From UBA3775 sp051877895 (GTDB taxonomy: Bacteria; Bacillota; Clostridia; Lachnospirales; Lachnospiraceae), in NCBI GenBank assembly GCA_051877895.1, contig JBJEJI010000064.1, positions 1 to 40,598 on the forward strand: a stretch of DNA of 40,598 nucleotides, read 5' to 3'. The notes beneath the pieces are model-generated. The model worked only from the letters and a program-made list of their open reading frames with translations, had not been told where the DNA came from and searched no databases. The position numbers and the translations under genes are program-made. Each line of letters opens with the position of its first letter. The stretch's first letter is position 1. Shown here piece after piece: positions 24,735 to 33,876 of the stretch.

Positions 24735-26213
24735 TTATTTGCTCTGTGTTTGTTTGCGTCTTGTACGCTGGGTAAGCATATCTTTCCAAACTGTCGGATG
24801 GAAGAGGATAAGCAACGGGAATAATTCCAGTCTTCCTGCAAGCATGTCAAACATCAGGACATATTTTGTAAAAGTACTGAACATCGAAAAATTACTGGTG
24901 GGACCTACAAGTGAGAGTCCCGGACCGATATTGTTAATGGTAGCAGCAACTGCAGTAAAATTAGTAATCAGATCAAAACCATCAACTGACAGTGCCAGGG
25001 TTGATGCAGTGAAAATAATCATGAATGTTATAAAATAAACATTGGTTGCATGAATAATTTCGTTTTCGACTGTTTTACCGCCGATTTTAATTTTGCTTAC
25101 ACTTTTTGGATGTATATATGATGTGAGCTCTTTGAAAAAAGATTTCAGCATAATCATTATACGGGATACTTTTAAACCACCACCGGTACTTCCGGCACAG
25201 GCACCGATAAACATAAGAATAACAAGCAGAGTTTTACTGGTTTCGGGCCAGAGGTTAAAATCTGCTGTGGAAAAGCCTGTTGTTGTAATAATGGATGCAA
25301 CCTGAAAGCATGCGTCTGTAAGTGCACGGAAAGTGCTTGTGGCAGTGTCTATAATATTAAAGAAAATAATCAGACAGGAAGTTATAATGATTGCAAAATA
25401 ATAGCGTACCTCTTCCATGGTCAGGGCTTTTTTGAACTGTCTGAATAATAACAGGTAATAAGCATTAAAATTGACACCAAACAGAATCATAAAAATAGTT
25501 ATTATCCACTGAAGGTAAGGCGAATAACTTGTAATACTGTCATTTTTAATGCCGAATCCACCGGTTCCGGCTGTTGCAAAGCTTGTGGTAACTGCATCGT
25601 AAAGAGGCATTTTTCCAATTATAAGAAGAATCATTTCCAAAATTGTAAGAACAAGATAAATCAGATACAGTAATCGGGCTGTTGATTTTACCTTTGGAAC
25701 CAGTTTTCCCACAGATGGTCCCGGACTTTCTGCCTTCATCAGATTCATATTTGAGCCGCCGGTCATGGGAACTATTGCAAGAATGAAAACAAGAACGCCC
25801 ATTCCCCCAACCCAGTGGGTAAAGCTTCTCCAGAAAAGAGAGGTGTATGAAAGTGCCTCCACGTTATTTAAAATACTGGCACCGGTTGTAGTGAAGCCGG
25901 ATATTGTTTCAAACAGAGCGTCTGTATAGGATGGAATTTCACCTGAAATGTAAAAAGGGAGAGCACCGAAAATACTGAGAGTAATCCAGCTCAGTGCAGT
26001 GGTAACACAACCTTCCTTAAGGTAAAATACATTATTGGAAGGTTTTTTTATGGTAAGTAAAACACCAAGTATAAGGCAGAGCAGGGATACACCAAGAAAA
26101 TAAAAACCCTCGTTTTCACCATATATTACCGATATGATGCAAGGTAACAGCAAAAGTGCACCTTCAATTTTAATAACCTGACCTAAAATGTAACGTATGA
26201 TTGAACTATTCAT
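24735..26213 (-). CDS. trkH: Potassium uptake channel subunit TrkH/KtrB
   Basis: This 492-residue inner-membrane protein is the ion-conducting subunit of a Trk/Ktr potassium system. The four pore-loop repeats are recognisable: TTTGASI in the first, TAGTGGFGI in the second, TTGFSTAD in the third and NNIGPGLSLVG in the fourth. About eight to ten membrane segments fit the superfamily of K+ transporters. The C-terminus is short and basic. The gene is 87 bp downstream of trkA on the same strand; TrkA gates this channel by binding NAD(H) or nucleotides. It may carry Na+-linked uptake, as in many Firmicutes, but this is not visible in sequence. Confidence 0.93.
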   Translation of the reverse strand: MNSSIIRYILGQVIKIEGALLLLPCIISVIYGENEGFYFLGVSLLCLILGVLLTIKKPSNNVFYLKEGCVTTALSWITLSIFGALPFYISGEIPSYTDALFETISGFTTTGASILNNVEALSYTSLFWRSFTHWVGGMGVLVFILAIVPMTGGSNMNLMKAESPGPSVGKLVPKVKSTARLLYLIYLVLTILEMILLIIGKMPLYDAVTTSFATAGTGGFGIKNDSITSYSPYLQWIITIFMILFGVNFNAYYLLLFRQFKKALTMEEVRYYFAIIITSCLIIFFNIIDTATSTFRALTDACFQVASIITTTGFSTADFNLWPETSKTLLVILMFIGACAGSTGGGLKVSRIMIMLKSFFKELTSYIHPKSVSKIKIGGKTVENEIIHATNVYFITFMIIFTASTLALSVDGFDLITNFTAVAATINNIGPGLSLVGPTSNFSMFSTFTKYVLMFDMLAGRLELFPLLILFHPTVWKDMLTQRTRRKQTQSK

Positions 26214-26300
26214 GTTTCTCTATACTCCGGAATGTCCGTCTCCTTATATTTTACCATGTTCTGTTTTGCAGCTTTTGTTAAAAATTGTTTATCTGTATAT

Positions 26301-27686
26301 TTATTTCAAAATTTCGCTTATGTCACTGAAACCCAGATGTGTGGTTACTATCATAACTGTATCGCCCACTTGAATGGAATCCTGTCCGCTTGGGATAATG
26401 ATAGAACCATTTCTGTTAATAAAGCAGATTAACAGATTCTTCTTTAAAGACAAATCCTTTAATGGAATTCCGGTTACTGCTGATTCTTCATCAATACGGA
26501 ATTCGATAGCTTCTACTTTGGAGTCAAACATATGATAAAGGGTTTCGATATTTCTGTTCATTGAATCTTTTTTGGCACGTACATAGGCAATTATGGCTTC
26601 CGATGTAATACGTTTAGGGTAAATAACACTTCCAAGATTCAGGCTTCCGATAACATCATTAAAGCTGATACGGTTTATTTTTGTAATAACCTTGGCGTTG
26701 GAAACCTGATTTGCATAAAGAGTAAGCACTATATTTTCCTCGTCAATGCCGGTCAGAGGGACGAAAGAATCTGCATAATCCAGACCCTCTTCTTTCAGAA
26801 GCTCTTTTTCCGTTCCATCTCCATTGATTATGATTGCTTTTGGAAGGAGATCGCTAAGCTCTTCGCAGCGCTCTTTATTCTGCTCGATGATTTTTACGGA
26901 AATTCCTCTTCTGATAAGCTGCTGGGCAAGGTAATATGCCATGTTTCCACCACCAACGATAATGGTATCCTTTACACTGTTTGTTTTCAGGCGTATTGCT
27001 TCAAGAAAGGATTTAGTTTCCTTGCTGGAAGCAACAAAAGAAACTACATCACTTGCAGACATCATAAAATCACCGGAAGGTATGTAGACTTCGCCATGTC
27101 TTTCAATGGCACAGATTAAGAATTTTCTTTCGATTTTTCTGCCAAGCTGTGCAATGGTAATTCCATCCATTATATTTCCCTGCTGAATTTTAAATTTTAT
27201 CAGTTCTGCCTGGTTATGGGCAAAAGAGTTGACTTCAAGGGCAGTAGGAAGATATAGAATTCTTGCCATTTCCTTTGCGGCTTCAAGCTCAGGATTAATA
27301 ATCATTGCCAGTCCAAGCTTGTTCCTGAGATATTCTGTTTCCTTGCTGTAATCCGGTGTGCGGACTCTTGCAATGGCAGCACAGTTACCTACCTGGGTGG
27401 CAACTGTACAGCAAAGCAGGTTAAGTTCATCGGAACCTGTTACGGCAATAATTAAATCTGCGGTGTTGATTCCGGCTTCCATTTGAAGACTGTAGCTGGC
27501 ACCGTTACCTGCAAATCCCATAACATCATGCAGGTTGGTAAGCTCCTGTATCCTTGCAGGATTTTTATCTATAATTGTAATGTCATGGCCCTCATTAATT
27601 AATTGTTCTACAAGAGTAGTACCAACCTTTCCGCAGCCCACGATAATAATATTCAGTCCATGCTTCTGAACACTTTTATTAAACAT
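26301..27686 (-). CDS. trkA: Trk potassium system NAD-binding regulator TrkA
   Basis: This 461-residue cytoplasmic protein has two consecutive RCK units. Each begins with a Rossmann motif: IIIVGCGKVGTTLVEQLI near residue 12 and IIVGGGNMAYYLAQQLI near residue 235. Each continues with a TrkA-C domain; the last contains GDTVMIVTT near the end. Family knowledge says TrkA forms a ring beneath TrkH and opens or closes it in response to NAD(H) or ATP. The ATG at 27686 is selected because GGAGG lies just before it, with the ATG at 27698 overlapping that site. It is the first gene of the trkA-trkH operon. Confidence 0.93.
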   Translation of the reverse strand: MFNKSVQKHGLNIIIVGCGKVGTTLVEQLINEGHDITIIDKNPARIQELTNLHDVMGFAGNGASYSLQMEAGINTADLIIAVTGSDELNLLCCTVATQVGNCAAIARVRTPDYSKETEYLRNKLGLAMIINPELEAAKEMARILYLPTALEVNSFAHNQAELIKFKIQQGNIMDGITIAQLGRKIERKFLICAIERHGEVYIPSGDFMMSASDVVSFVASSKETKSFLEAIRLKTNSVKDTIIVGGGNMAYYLAQQLIRRGISVKIIEQNKERCEELSDLLPKAIIINGDGTEKELLKEEGLDYADSFVPLTGIDEENIVLTLYANQVSNAKVITKINRISFNDVIGSLNLGSVIYPKRITSEAIIAYVRAKKDSMNRNIETLYHMFDSKVEAIEFRIDEESAVTGIPLKDLSLKKNLLICFINRNGSIIIPSGQDSIQVGDTVMIVTTHLGFSDISEILK

Positions 27687-28018
27687 AATATCCTCCATTC
27701 AAAGGTGCAGATAATAAATGACAGAGATTCCATGATATGGTATATGTTTTAATTCTTTTCTGTGTCATTTGATAACTTATAATATACCACTATTTTCATG
27801 AAATGTCATCTTTTTCTTGTGGCGTGAATTATAAAATAGAAGTGCAAAAGATTCAGTTTTTGGATGATGTTTTACAAGGGTGGCGGTATTTATTTCTGAT
27901 TCAATCTTTTTTTTGCCGAAATGTGAAATCATCTGTAATATTTCCGAAGATTATACTGGAAAAATATCATCTTTACATATATAATGAAAAAGATATGTTA
28001 AAACAAGGGAGCAATTAT
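27687..28018. other. Divergent region between trkA and the sodium symporter gene
   Basis: This 332-bp region carries start signals for two opposite transcripts. On the plus strand TATAAT at 27980-27985 lies 33 bp before the symporter ATG but its -35 is poor; another TATAAT at 27778-27783 also lacks a good -35. No hairpin or reading frame is convincing. Confidence 0.4.
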
Positions 28019-29425
28019 ATGCAGAATGAATCAAAAAGAAAATCATTTTCCGGTTCAATCGGATTTGTACTTGCTGCAGCGGGAAGTGCGGTAGGTCTTG
28101 GTAATATCTGGAGGTTTCCGTATCTGGCAGCAAAAGACGGAGGAGGACTGTTTCTGGTAGTATATCTGATACTGGCACTCACCTTTGGTTTTACACTGTT
28201 GACAACAGAAATTGCCATCGGCAGAAAGACAAAGCAGAGTCCGCTTACAGCTTATAAACAGCTTTCAAAGAAGTGGGGCTTCCTTGGCATTATTGCCTCA
28301 CTGGTTCCAGTTATTATCCTGCCTTATTACTGTGTAATCGGTGGATGGGTTCTGAAATACTTCTGGGCATTTCTTACAGGGGATGGTAAGGCTGCGGCAC
28401 AGGATGGTTATTTTAACGATTTTATTACCGGAGATTTTGAACCTATTATTATGCTGGCTATTTTCCTTGCAGTAGTAGCTTTCATTATTTTCCGTGGTGT
28501 TAATAAAGGAATCGAGTCATTCTCTAAGGTCATCATGCCGGTTCTTATTATTCTGGTTATTGCCATTTCTGTTTTTTCTCTTACAATTGAGCACACAGAT
28601 TCTGAAACAGGTGCTGTGAGAACCGGACTTCAGGGATTGAAGGTTTATGTCATACCGGATTTGGATGGACTTACTTTAAAAAGCTTTTTCGGAGTAATTA
28701 TGGATGCAATGGGACAGCTTTTCTACAGTCTCAGTGTGGCAATGGGTATTATGATTGCTTATGGTTCTTATGTAAGCGATGAGGCGGATTTGAAGAAATC
28801 TGTTAATCAAATAGAAATTTTTGATACATTAGTTGCATTTCTTGCAGGTGTTATGATTATTCCTGCTGTATTTGCTTTTCAGGGAACTGATGGTCTGGCA
28901 GCTGCAGGCCCAAGTCTTATGTTTATTTCTCTTCCTAAAGTATTTGAAGCTATGGGATCTGTGGGAAATATTATCGGATGTCTGTTCTTTGCAATGGTAT
29001 TTTTTGCTGCTTTAACCAGTGCTATGTCCGTTATGGAGGCTGTAGTATCATCTCTTATGGATAAGTTTAACATTTCAAGACTTAAGGCAACTGCAATTGA
29101 AACTGCTATTGCAATTGTAGCCGGTGTAATTGTTTGTCTTGGTTATAATATGTTCTATTTTGAGTTGAAGTTACCGAATGGTTCAGTTGGACAGATTCTT
29201 GATGTAATGGATTACATCAGTAATAACATAATGATGCCTATTGTGGCAATCGGAACCTGTATTCTCATTGGTTGGATACTTAAACCAAAATCAGTTATTG
29301 ATGAGGTTGAAAAGAACGGAGGAAATTTTGGCAGAAGAAAGCTTTATATAGTAATGATTAAAGTGATTGCACCAATTCTCCTCTGCCTGCTTCTTCTCAT
29401 GGGACTGGGCATTGTGAAATTCTGA
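28019..29425 (+). CDS. Sodium-dependent transporter of the NSS (SNF) family
   Basis: This 468-residue membrane protein is a neurotransmitter:sodium symporter of the bacterial LeuT/MhsT type. It has 11 or 12 predicted membrane segments. Segment 1 shows FVLAAAGSAVGLGNIWRFPY, holding the sodium and substrate contacts, and the following GGGLFLVVYL is also conserved. Segment 6 shows FYSLSVAMGIMIAYGSY. The bacterial NSS proteins transport amino acids together with Na+; substrate unknown here. ATG 28019 was chosen because AAGGGA precedes it and the family similarity begins at once; an upstream extension of 72 residues has no similarity and no ribosome binding site. A strong terminator follows. Confidence 0.9.
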   Translation: MQNESKRKSFSGSIGFVLAAAGSAVGLGNIWRFPYLAAKDGGGLFLVVYLILALTFGFTLLTTEIAIGRKTKQSPLTAYKQLSKKWGFLGIIASLVPVIILPYYCVIGGWVLKYFWAFLTGDGKAAAQDGYFNDFITGDFEPIIMLAIFLAVVAFIIFRGVNKGIESFSKVIMPVLIILVIAISVFSLTIEHTDSETGAVRTGLQGLKVYVIPDLDGLTLKSFFGVIMDAMGQLFYSLSVAMGIMIAYGSYVSDEADLKKSVNQIEIFDTLVAFLAGVMIIPAVFAFQGTDGLAAAGPSLMFISLPKVFEAMGSVGNIIGCLFFAMVFFAALTSAMSVMEAVVSSLMDKFNISRLKATAIETAIAIVAGVIVCLGYNMFYFELKLPNGSVGQILDVMDYISNNIMMPIVAIGTCILIGWILKPKSVIDEVEKNGGNFGRRKLYIVMIKVIAPILLCLLLLMGLGIVKF

Positions 29426-29496
29426 TGATTGGGTATTTTCTGCAATTTGAAGTACAACGTAATGTGAAATATATTTTTGAATGATGTAATAAAATC

Positions 29497-29524
29497 GGGC
29501 TGCTCTTTAGAGCAGCTCTTTTTT
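29497..29524 (+). terminator. Intrinsic terminator after the sodium symporter gene
   Basis: GGGCTGCTCT (29497-29506) pairs with AGAGCAGCTC (29509-29518), one G-T pair, followed by six T residues. Confidence 0.9.
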
Positions 29525-29586
29525 GGACTGATGTTAATAATAAACCGGTGAGATAAAAATTTTTTGATATAAAGTTTGAATTATCT

Positions 29587-29615
29587 AACACAAAAAGCCT
29601 GTTTTGTGTTATAGT
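29587..29615 (+). promoter_or_regulatory. Inverted repeat overlapping a -10 box: candidate operator
   Basis: AACACAAAA (29587-29595) and TTTTGTGTT (29602-29610) are a perfect 9-bp inverted repeat around AGCCTG. TATAGT (29610-29615) is a good -10 and starts at the last base of the repeat. The place of the repeat, over the -35/-10 spacer, suits a repressor site for the nitroreductase and reductase genes. Confidence 0.5.
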
Positions 29616-29651
29616 ATGAGTTAATTAAAATTCTAAAATTTGGGAGGATTT

Positions 29652-30191
29652 ATGAGTTTATCAGAACTTTTTGAAAAGAGAAGAAGCATCAGGGCTTATG
29701 ATACAGATAAAAAGGTAAGCAGGGAACAGGTTGAGAAGATAATTTGTGCGGCCGGTCAGGCACCTACCTGGAAAAATTCCCAGACCGGCAGGTATTATGT
29801 TGTTATGTCAGAAGAGATGCTTAAAAAAGTAAAGGAAAGCTGTCTTCCGGAATTTAACAGAAAGAACTGTTTTGATGCACCGGTACTGATAATTACCACT
29901 TTCGTTAAGGGCATTTCCGGTTTTGACAAGGATGGTCAGCCAACCAACAATCTTGGAAATGGCTGGGGAGCCTATGATCTTGGACTGCAGAATGAAAATC
30001 TGGTTCTTGCTGCAGCAGAAATGGGGCTTGATACTTTGATTATGGGAATCAGATATGAGTCGGAGATTCGTAAATTGCTTGATATTCCTGAAACAGAAGA
30101 AGTCGTTGCTGTAATTTCATTGGGTTACAGGGCAACAGAACCTAAGAAACCGGTAAGAAAAGAACTTAAAGAAATTGCTAAGTTCTTCTGA
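29652..30191 (+). CDS. Nitroreductase family protein
   Basis: This 179-residue flavoprotein belongs to the FMN-dependent nitroreductase family, which reduces nitro groups, quinones or related substrates with NAD(P)H. Visible marks are FEKRRSIRAYDTDKKVSREQ at the N-terminus (FMN phosphate contacts), CAAGQAPTWKNSQTGRY, and ALGYR-type ISLGYRATEP at the end. The ATG at 29652 is preceded by GGGAGG. It ends 16 bp before an aldo/keto reductase gene, so both likely form one unit controlled by the inverted repeat upstream. The true substrate is unknown; an electron-transfer or detoxification role is inferred from the pair. Confidence 0.88.
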   Translation: MSLSELFEKRRSIRAYDTDKKVSREQVEKIICAAGQAPTWKNSQTGRYYVVMSEEMLKKVKESCLPEFNRKNCFDAPVLIITTFVKGISGFDKDGQPTNNLGNGWGAYDLGLQNENLVLAAAEMGLDTLIMGIRYESEIRKLLDIPETEEVVAVISLGYRATEPKKPVRKELKEIAKFF

Positions 30192-30207
30192 AAAAAAGGA
30201 GGTATTT

Positions 30208-31323
30208 ATGGATAAAAAACTGGGCTTTGGACTTATGCGTCTGCCAATGATTAAAGATAGTGATGAAATTGATATTAACTTGACAAAGAAAATGGTAGAC
30301 ACATTTATAGAAAGAGGATTTACTTACTTTGATACTGCATGGATGTATTGCGGATTTAAAAGCGAAAATGCAACAAAAGAAGTGTTGGTTGACCGTTATC
30401 CGAGAGAAGCCTATACCCTTGCTACCAAACTGCATTGTAACTTTGTTAATTCTATGGAAGACAGGGACAGAATCTTTAATGAGCAGCTTGCAAAAACAGG
30501 TGTGGATTTCTTTGACTATTATCTTATTCATGATGTGGGTGCGGAACATTATGAAATTTACAAAAAGTTCGACTGCTTCAACTGGATAATGGATAAGAAA
30601 AAGAAGGGTCTTGTTAAAAAGATCGGATTTTCATTCCATGATAATGCGGAAGTGCTGGATAAAGTACTTTCGGAACATCCGGAAATGGAATTTGTACAGT
30701 TACAGATTAATTATCTGGACTGGGACAGTGAAGGTGTACAGTCCCGCAAGTGCTATGAGGTGGCCAAAAAGCATGGAAAACCTGTAATTGTAATGGAACC
30801 GGTTAAAGGTGGAACTCTTGCCCAGGTTCCTGATGGAGTTGCAACTCTCTTTAAAAATTATCATCCTGACATGTCAGTGCCTTCATGGGCAATTCGTTTT
30901 GCAGCAAGCCTTGATAATGTTTTTATGGTACTTAGTGGAATGAGCAATATGGAACAGCTATTAGATAACACCGGCTTTATGGGTGATTTTAAGCCTCTTA
31001 ATGAAGACGAAAAGACAATCATTTCACAGGCTGTGGATATGATTAATAAAAATATTACTGTACCTTGTACCGGTTGTTCTTATTGTGTGGATGGATGTCC
31101 GGCAAACATTCCGATTCCGAAATATTTTTCTTTATACAATGCAGAAAAACAGGAATCCAAGGATAAGGACTGGAATTCACAGCAGTCTTATTATGATAAT
31201 CTGGCAAAAAATTATGGTAAAGCAAGTGAATGTTTGGAATGCGGACAGTGTGAGGGTATATGCCCACAGCATCTGCCTGTAATGAAATATCTGAAGGACG
31301 TGGCAGAACAGTTTGAACAATAG
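30208..31323 (+). CDS. Aldo/keto reductase with C-terminal 4Fe-4S ferredoxin domain
   Basis: This 371-residue protein combines a TIM-barrel aldo/keto reductase with a ferredoxin-like tail. The catalytic set is visible as the Asp and Tyr in YFDTAWMYCG (near residue 45), the Lys in LATKLHC and the His in YYLIHDVG. The tail has CTGCSYCVDGCP (about residue 285) and CLECGQCEGICP (about residue 347), enough cysteines for two 4Fe-4S clusters. The group is common in anaerobes and many members are annotated only as Fe-S oxidoreductases; the substrate is unknown. ATG 30208 follows AAAGGAGG. Confidence 0.93.
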   Translation: MDKKLGFGLMRLPMIKDSDEIDINLTKKMVDTFIERGFTYFDTAWMYCGFKSENATKEVLVDRYPREAYTLATKLHCNFVNSMEDRDRIFNEQLAKTGVDFFDYYLIHDVGAEHYEIYKKFDCFNWIMDKKKKGLVKKIGFSFHDNAEVLDKVLSEHPEMEFVQLQINYLDWDSEGVQSRKCYEVAKKHGKPVIVMEPVKGGTLAQVPDGVATLFKNYHPDMSVPSWAIRFAASLDNVFMVLSGMSNMEQLLDNTGFMGDFKPLNEDEKTIISQAVDMINKNITVPCTGCSYCVDGCPANIPIPKYFSLYNAEKQESKDKDWNSQQSYYDNLAKNYGKASECLECGQCEGICPQHLPVMKYLKDVAEQFEQ

Positions 31324-31401
31324 GAACATATGCTTTCTGCGTTAAATGAGAAGGAATTGTAAAGTACCGGGGAATTAAAAAGGACAGGGAGGCTTTTGAA
31401 T

Positions 31402-33756
31402 ATGAATTTAAAAGAATTACCCATAGGAATGACAGCTACCATTTTATCGGTAGGTGGCGAAGGTGCACTCAGGCAGCATTTTCTTGACATGGGGGTTATT
31501 CCAAATGAGGAAATCACTTTGGTGAAGTATGCTCCCATGGGAGACCCCATGGAATTTATGATTCATGGCTATGAACTGACGCTAAGAGTTGCTGATGCAG
31601 AGAAAATTGAAATAACTGAACCTAAAAAACTTTCGGAAACGGAAGAAAAATCTCAGGACAGAAAGCCACGTGCCAGGATTGAGCATCCCGGCCTTGGCGA
31701 ATACGGAAAATTTCATGTAAAAGAAACTGAAAAACCTCTACCTGAAGGAGAGACCATAACATTTGCGCTGGCAGGTAATCAGAATTGTGGAAAAACTACA
31801 CTTTTTAATCAGCTTACCGGTTCAAATCAGCATGTTGGAAACTTTCCGGGTGTTACAGTGGATCGTAAGGATGGTGTAATAAAAGAGCATCCGGAAACGT
31901 TAATTACAGATTTGCCCGGTATTTATTCCATGTCTCCTTATTCCAGCGAAGAGATTGTAACCAGAGAATTCCTTTTAAACGAACATCCGAAGGGAATTAT
32001 TAATATAGCTGACGCATCCAATATTGAACGTAATCTTTATCTTACAATGCAACTGATGGAATTAAACATTCCAATGGTTCTTGCACTTAATATGATGGAT
32101 GAGGTTCGTGAAAACGGAGGAGCTATCCGTATTAATGAAATGGAGGAAATGCTTGGCATTCCGGTTATTCCTATTTCTGCTGCAAAAAATGAGGGTATTG
32201 GAGAACTGGTAGAACATGCCGTGCATGTGGCAAAGTATCAGGAAAAACCGGAGAAAAGAGATTTCTGTGATGGCACTGAAAAAGGTGGTGCGGTGCACAG
32301 ATGTATGCATGGAATCATGCATCTTATTGAGGATCATGCAAAGGCAGCGGACATTCCAATCCGTTTTGCGGCAGGCAAGGTGATTGAAGGCGACAAACTG
32401 ATAATTGAAAAACTGAAACTTGATAAAAACGAACAGGAAATGATTGAGCACATAATCACTCAGATGGAAAGTGAAAGCGGTCTTGACCGTGCTGCTGCAA
32501 TTGCTTCCATGAGATTTACGTTTATTAAGAATGTATGTGACAAGACTGTAGTAAAACCTAAAGAAAGCAGGGAACATGCACGGAGTGCGAAAATAGATGC
32601 CATTCTTACAGGAAAATATACTGCAATTCCATCATTTATTGGTATTATGGCATTGGTATTCTGGCTTACATTTAATGTAATAGGTGCATGGCTTCAGGAA
32701 ATTCTGGAAACAGGCATAGATGCCTTATCCGGATGGGTTGACGGACTATTGACTGCAGGAAACATAAATGTAGTTTTACATTCATTGATTATTGATGGAA
32801 TCTTTAACGGTGTGGGAACAGTACTGAGTTTCCTGCCAATTATTGTTACTCTGTTCTTTTTCCTTTCTTTAATGGAGGACAGCGGATACATAGCCAGAGT
32901 GGCATTTGTTATGGATAAACTTCTTAGAAAAATTGGTTTATCAGGTAGAAGTATAGTGCCGATGCTCATTGGTTTCGGATGTACGGTACCGGGAGTTATG
33001 GCAAGTCGTACACTGCCATCGGAACGAGACAGAAAAATGACCATACTTCTTACTCCGTTTATGAGCTGTTCAGCAAAACTGCCGATTTATGCATTTTTCA
33101 CAGCTGCATTTTTCCCGGGGAATGGAGCACTTATTATGGTGGGATTGTATTTTCTTGGTATTATTACAGGAATTATAGTGGCACTGATTTTGAAAAAAAC
33201 AATATTTAAAGGTGAGGCAGTTCCTTTTGTTATGGAACTTCCGAATTACAGAATGCCGGGAGCAAAAAATGTGGCACATCTTTTGTGGGATAAAGCAAAA
33301 GATTTCCTGCAGAGAGCGTTTTCCGTCATTTTTATCGCAACGATTATCATCTGGTTTTTACAGACCTTTGATTATCATCTGAATGTGGTTTCGGATTCAA
33401 AAGACAGTATTCTTGCCGGGCTTGCCGGTATCATTGCTCCGATTTTTTCACCTTTGGGCTTTGGTGACTGGAAGTTTTCTACGGCTTTGATTTCAGGTTT
33501 TATGGCAAAGGAAAGTGTAGTATCAACCCTATCTATTTTGTTTGGCTCCACAAAAGCACTGGTTAATACTATGACTAAAGCCTCGGCAGTCAGCCTGTTG
33601 GTTTTCAGCCTGTTGTATACGCCTTGTGTAGCAGCGGTTTCTGCAATCAAAAGAGAACTGGGTGGCAAATGGGCAGTAGCGGTAGCACTTGGACAGTGTG
33701 TGGTTGCATGGATTGTGGCCCTGATTGCTTATGGGCTGGCGGTTTTCCTGATATAA
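31402..33756 (+). CDS. feoB: Ferrous iron transport protein with fused FeoA and FeoB
   Basis: This 784-residue protein fuses a FeoA-like SH3 domain (residues 1-75, with PIGMTATILSVGGEGALRQHF) to the FeoB iron transporter. The FeoB G domain has GNQNCGKTT (about residues 125-133), NFPGVTVDRK, DLPGIYSM and NMMD. The membrane part starts near residue 410 with two Gate modules and the family-typical GFGCTVPGVMASRTL. FeoB takes up Fe2+ across the inner membrane in anaerobes. GGGAGG precedes ATG 31402. It lies 79 bp after the reductase and ends at a terminator. FeoA-FeoB fusions are known in Clostridia and Bacteroidetes. No Fur box search was possible. Confidence 0.95.
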   Translation: MNLKELPIGMTATILSVGGEGALRQHFLDMGVIPNEEITLVKYAPMGDPMEFMIHGYELTLRVADAEKIEITEPKKLSETEEKSQDRKPRARIEHPGLGEYGKFHVKETEKPLPEGETITFALAGNQNCGKTTLFNQLTGSNQHVGNFPGVTVDRKDGVIKEHPETLITDLPGIYSMSPYSSEEIVTREFLLNEHPKGIINIADASNIERNLYLTMQLMELNIPMVLALNMMDEVRENGGAIRINEMEEMLGIPVIPISAAKNEGIGELVEHAVHVAKYQEKPEKRDFCDGTEKGGAVHRCMHGIMHLIEDHAKAADIPIRFAAGKVIEGDKLIIEKLKLDKNEQEMIEHIITQMESESGLDRAAAIASMRFTFIKNVCDKTVVKPKESREHARSAKIDAILTGKYTAIPSFIGIMALVFWLTFNVIGAWLQEILETGIDALSGWVDGLLTAGNINVVLHSLIIDGIFNGVGTVLSFLPIIVTLFFFLSLMEDSGYIARVAFVMDKLLRKIGLSGRSIVPMLIGFGCTVPGVMASRTLPSERDRKMTILLTPFMSCSAKLPIYAFFTAAFFPGNGALIMVGLYFLGIITGIIVALILKKTIFKGEAVPFVMELPNYRMPGAKNVAHLLWDKAKDFLQRAFSVIFIATIIIWFLQTFDYHLNVVSDSKDSILAGLAGIIAPIFSPLGFGDWKFSTALISGFMAKESVVSTLSILFGSTKALVNTMTKASAVSLLVFSLLYTPCVAAVSAIKRELGGKWAVAVALGQCVVAWIVALIAYGLAVFLI

Positions 33757-33775
33757 AAAGAGTTGTAAGAAAAAC

Positions 33776-33808
33776 GGTGTAATCCCAATGAGGGATTGCA
33801 CCTTTTTT
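33776..33808 (+). terminator. Intrinsic terminator after feoB
   Basis: GGTGTAATCCC (33776-33786) and GGGATTGCACC (33792-33802) form an 11-bp stem with one G-T pair around AATGA, followed by six T residues. Confidence 0.9.
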
Positions 33809-33876
33809 ATGTTTTCTCATTATTTTTGTAAAGTATTAAGCATGAAACCATACTGAAAAAACTTTATCTGATCAGT

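Noticed and set aside
27803..28018. 72-residue N-terminal extension of the sodium symporter
   Set aside because: It has no ribosome-binding site, no similarity to the family and contains a normal leader; the good site and conserved start are at 28019.
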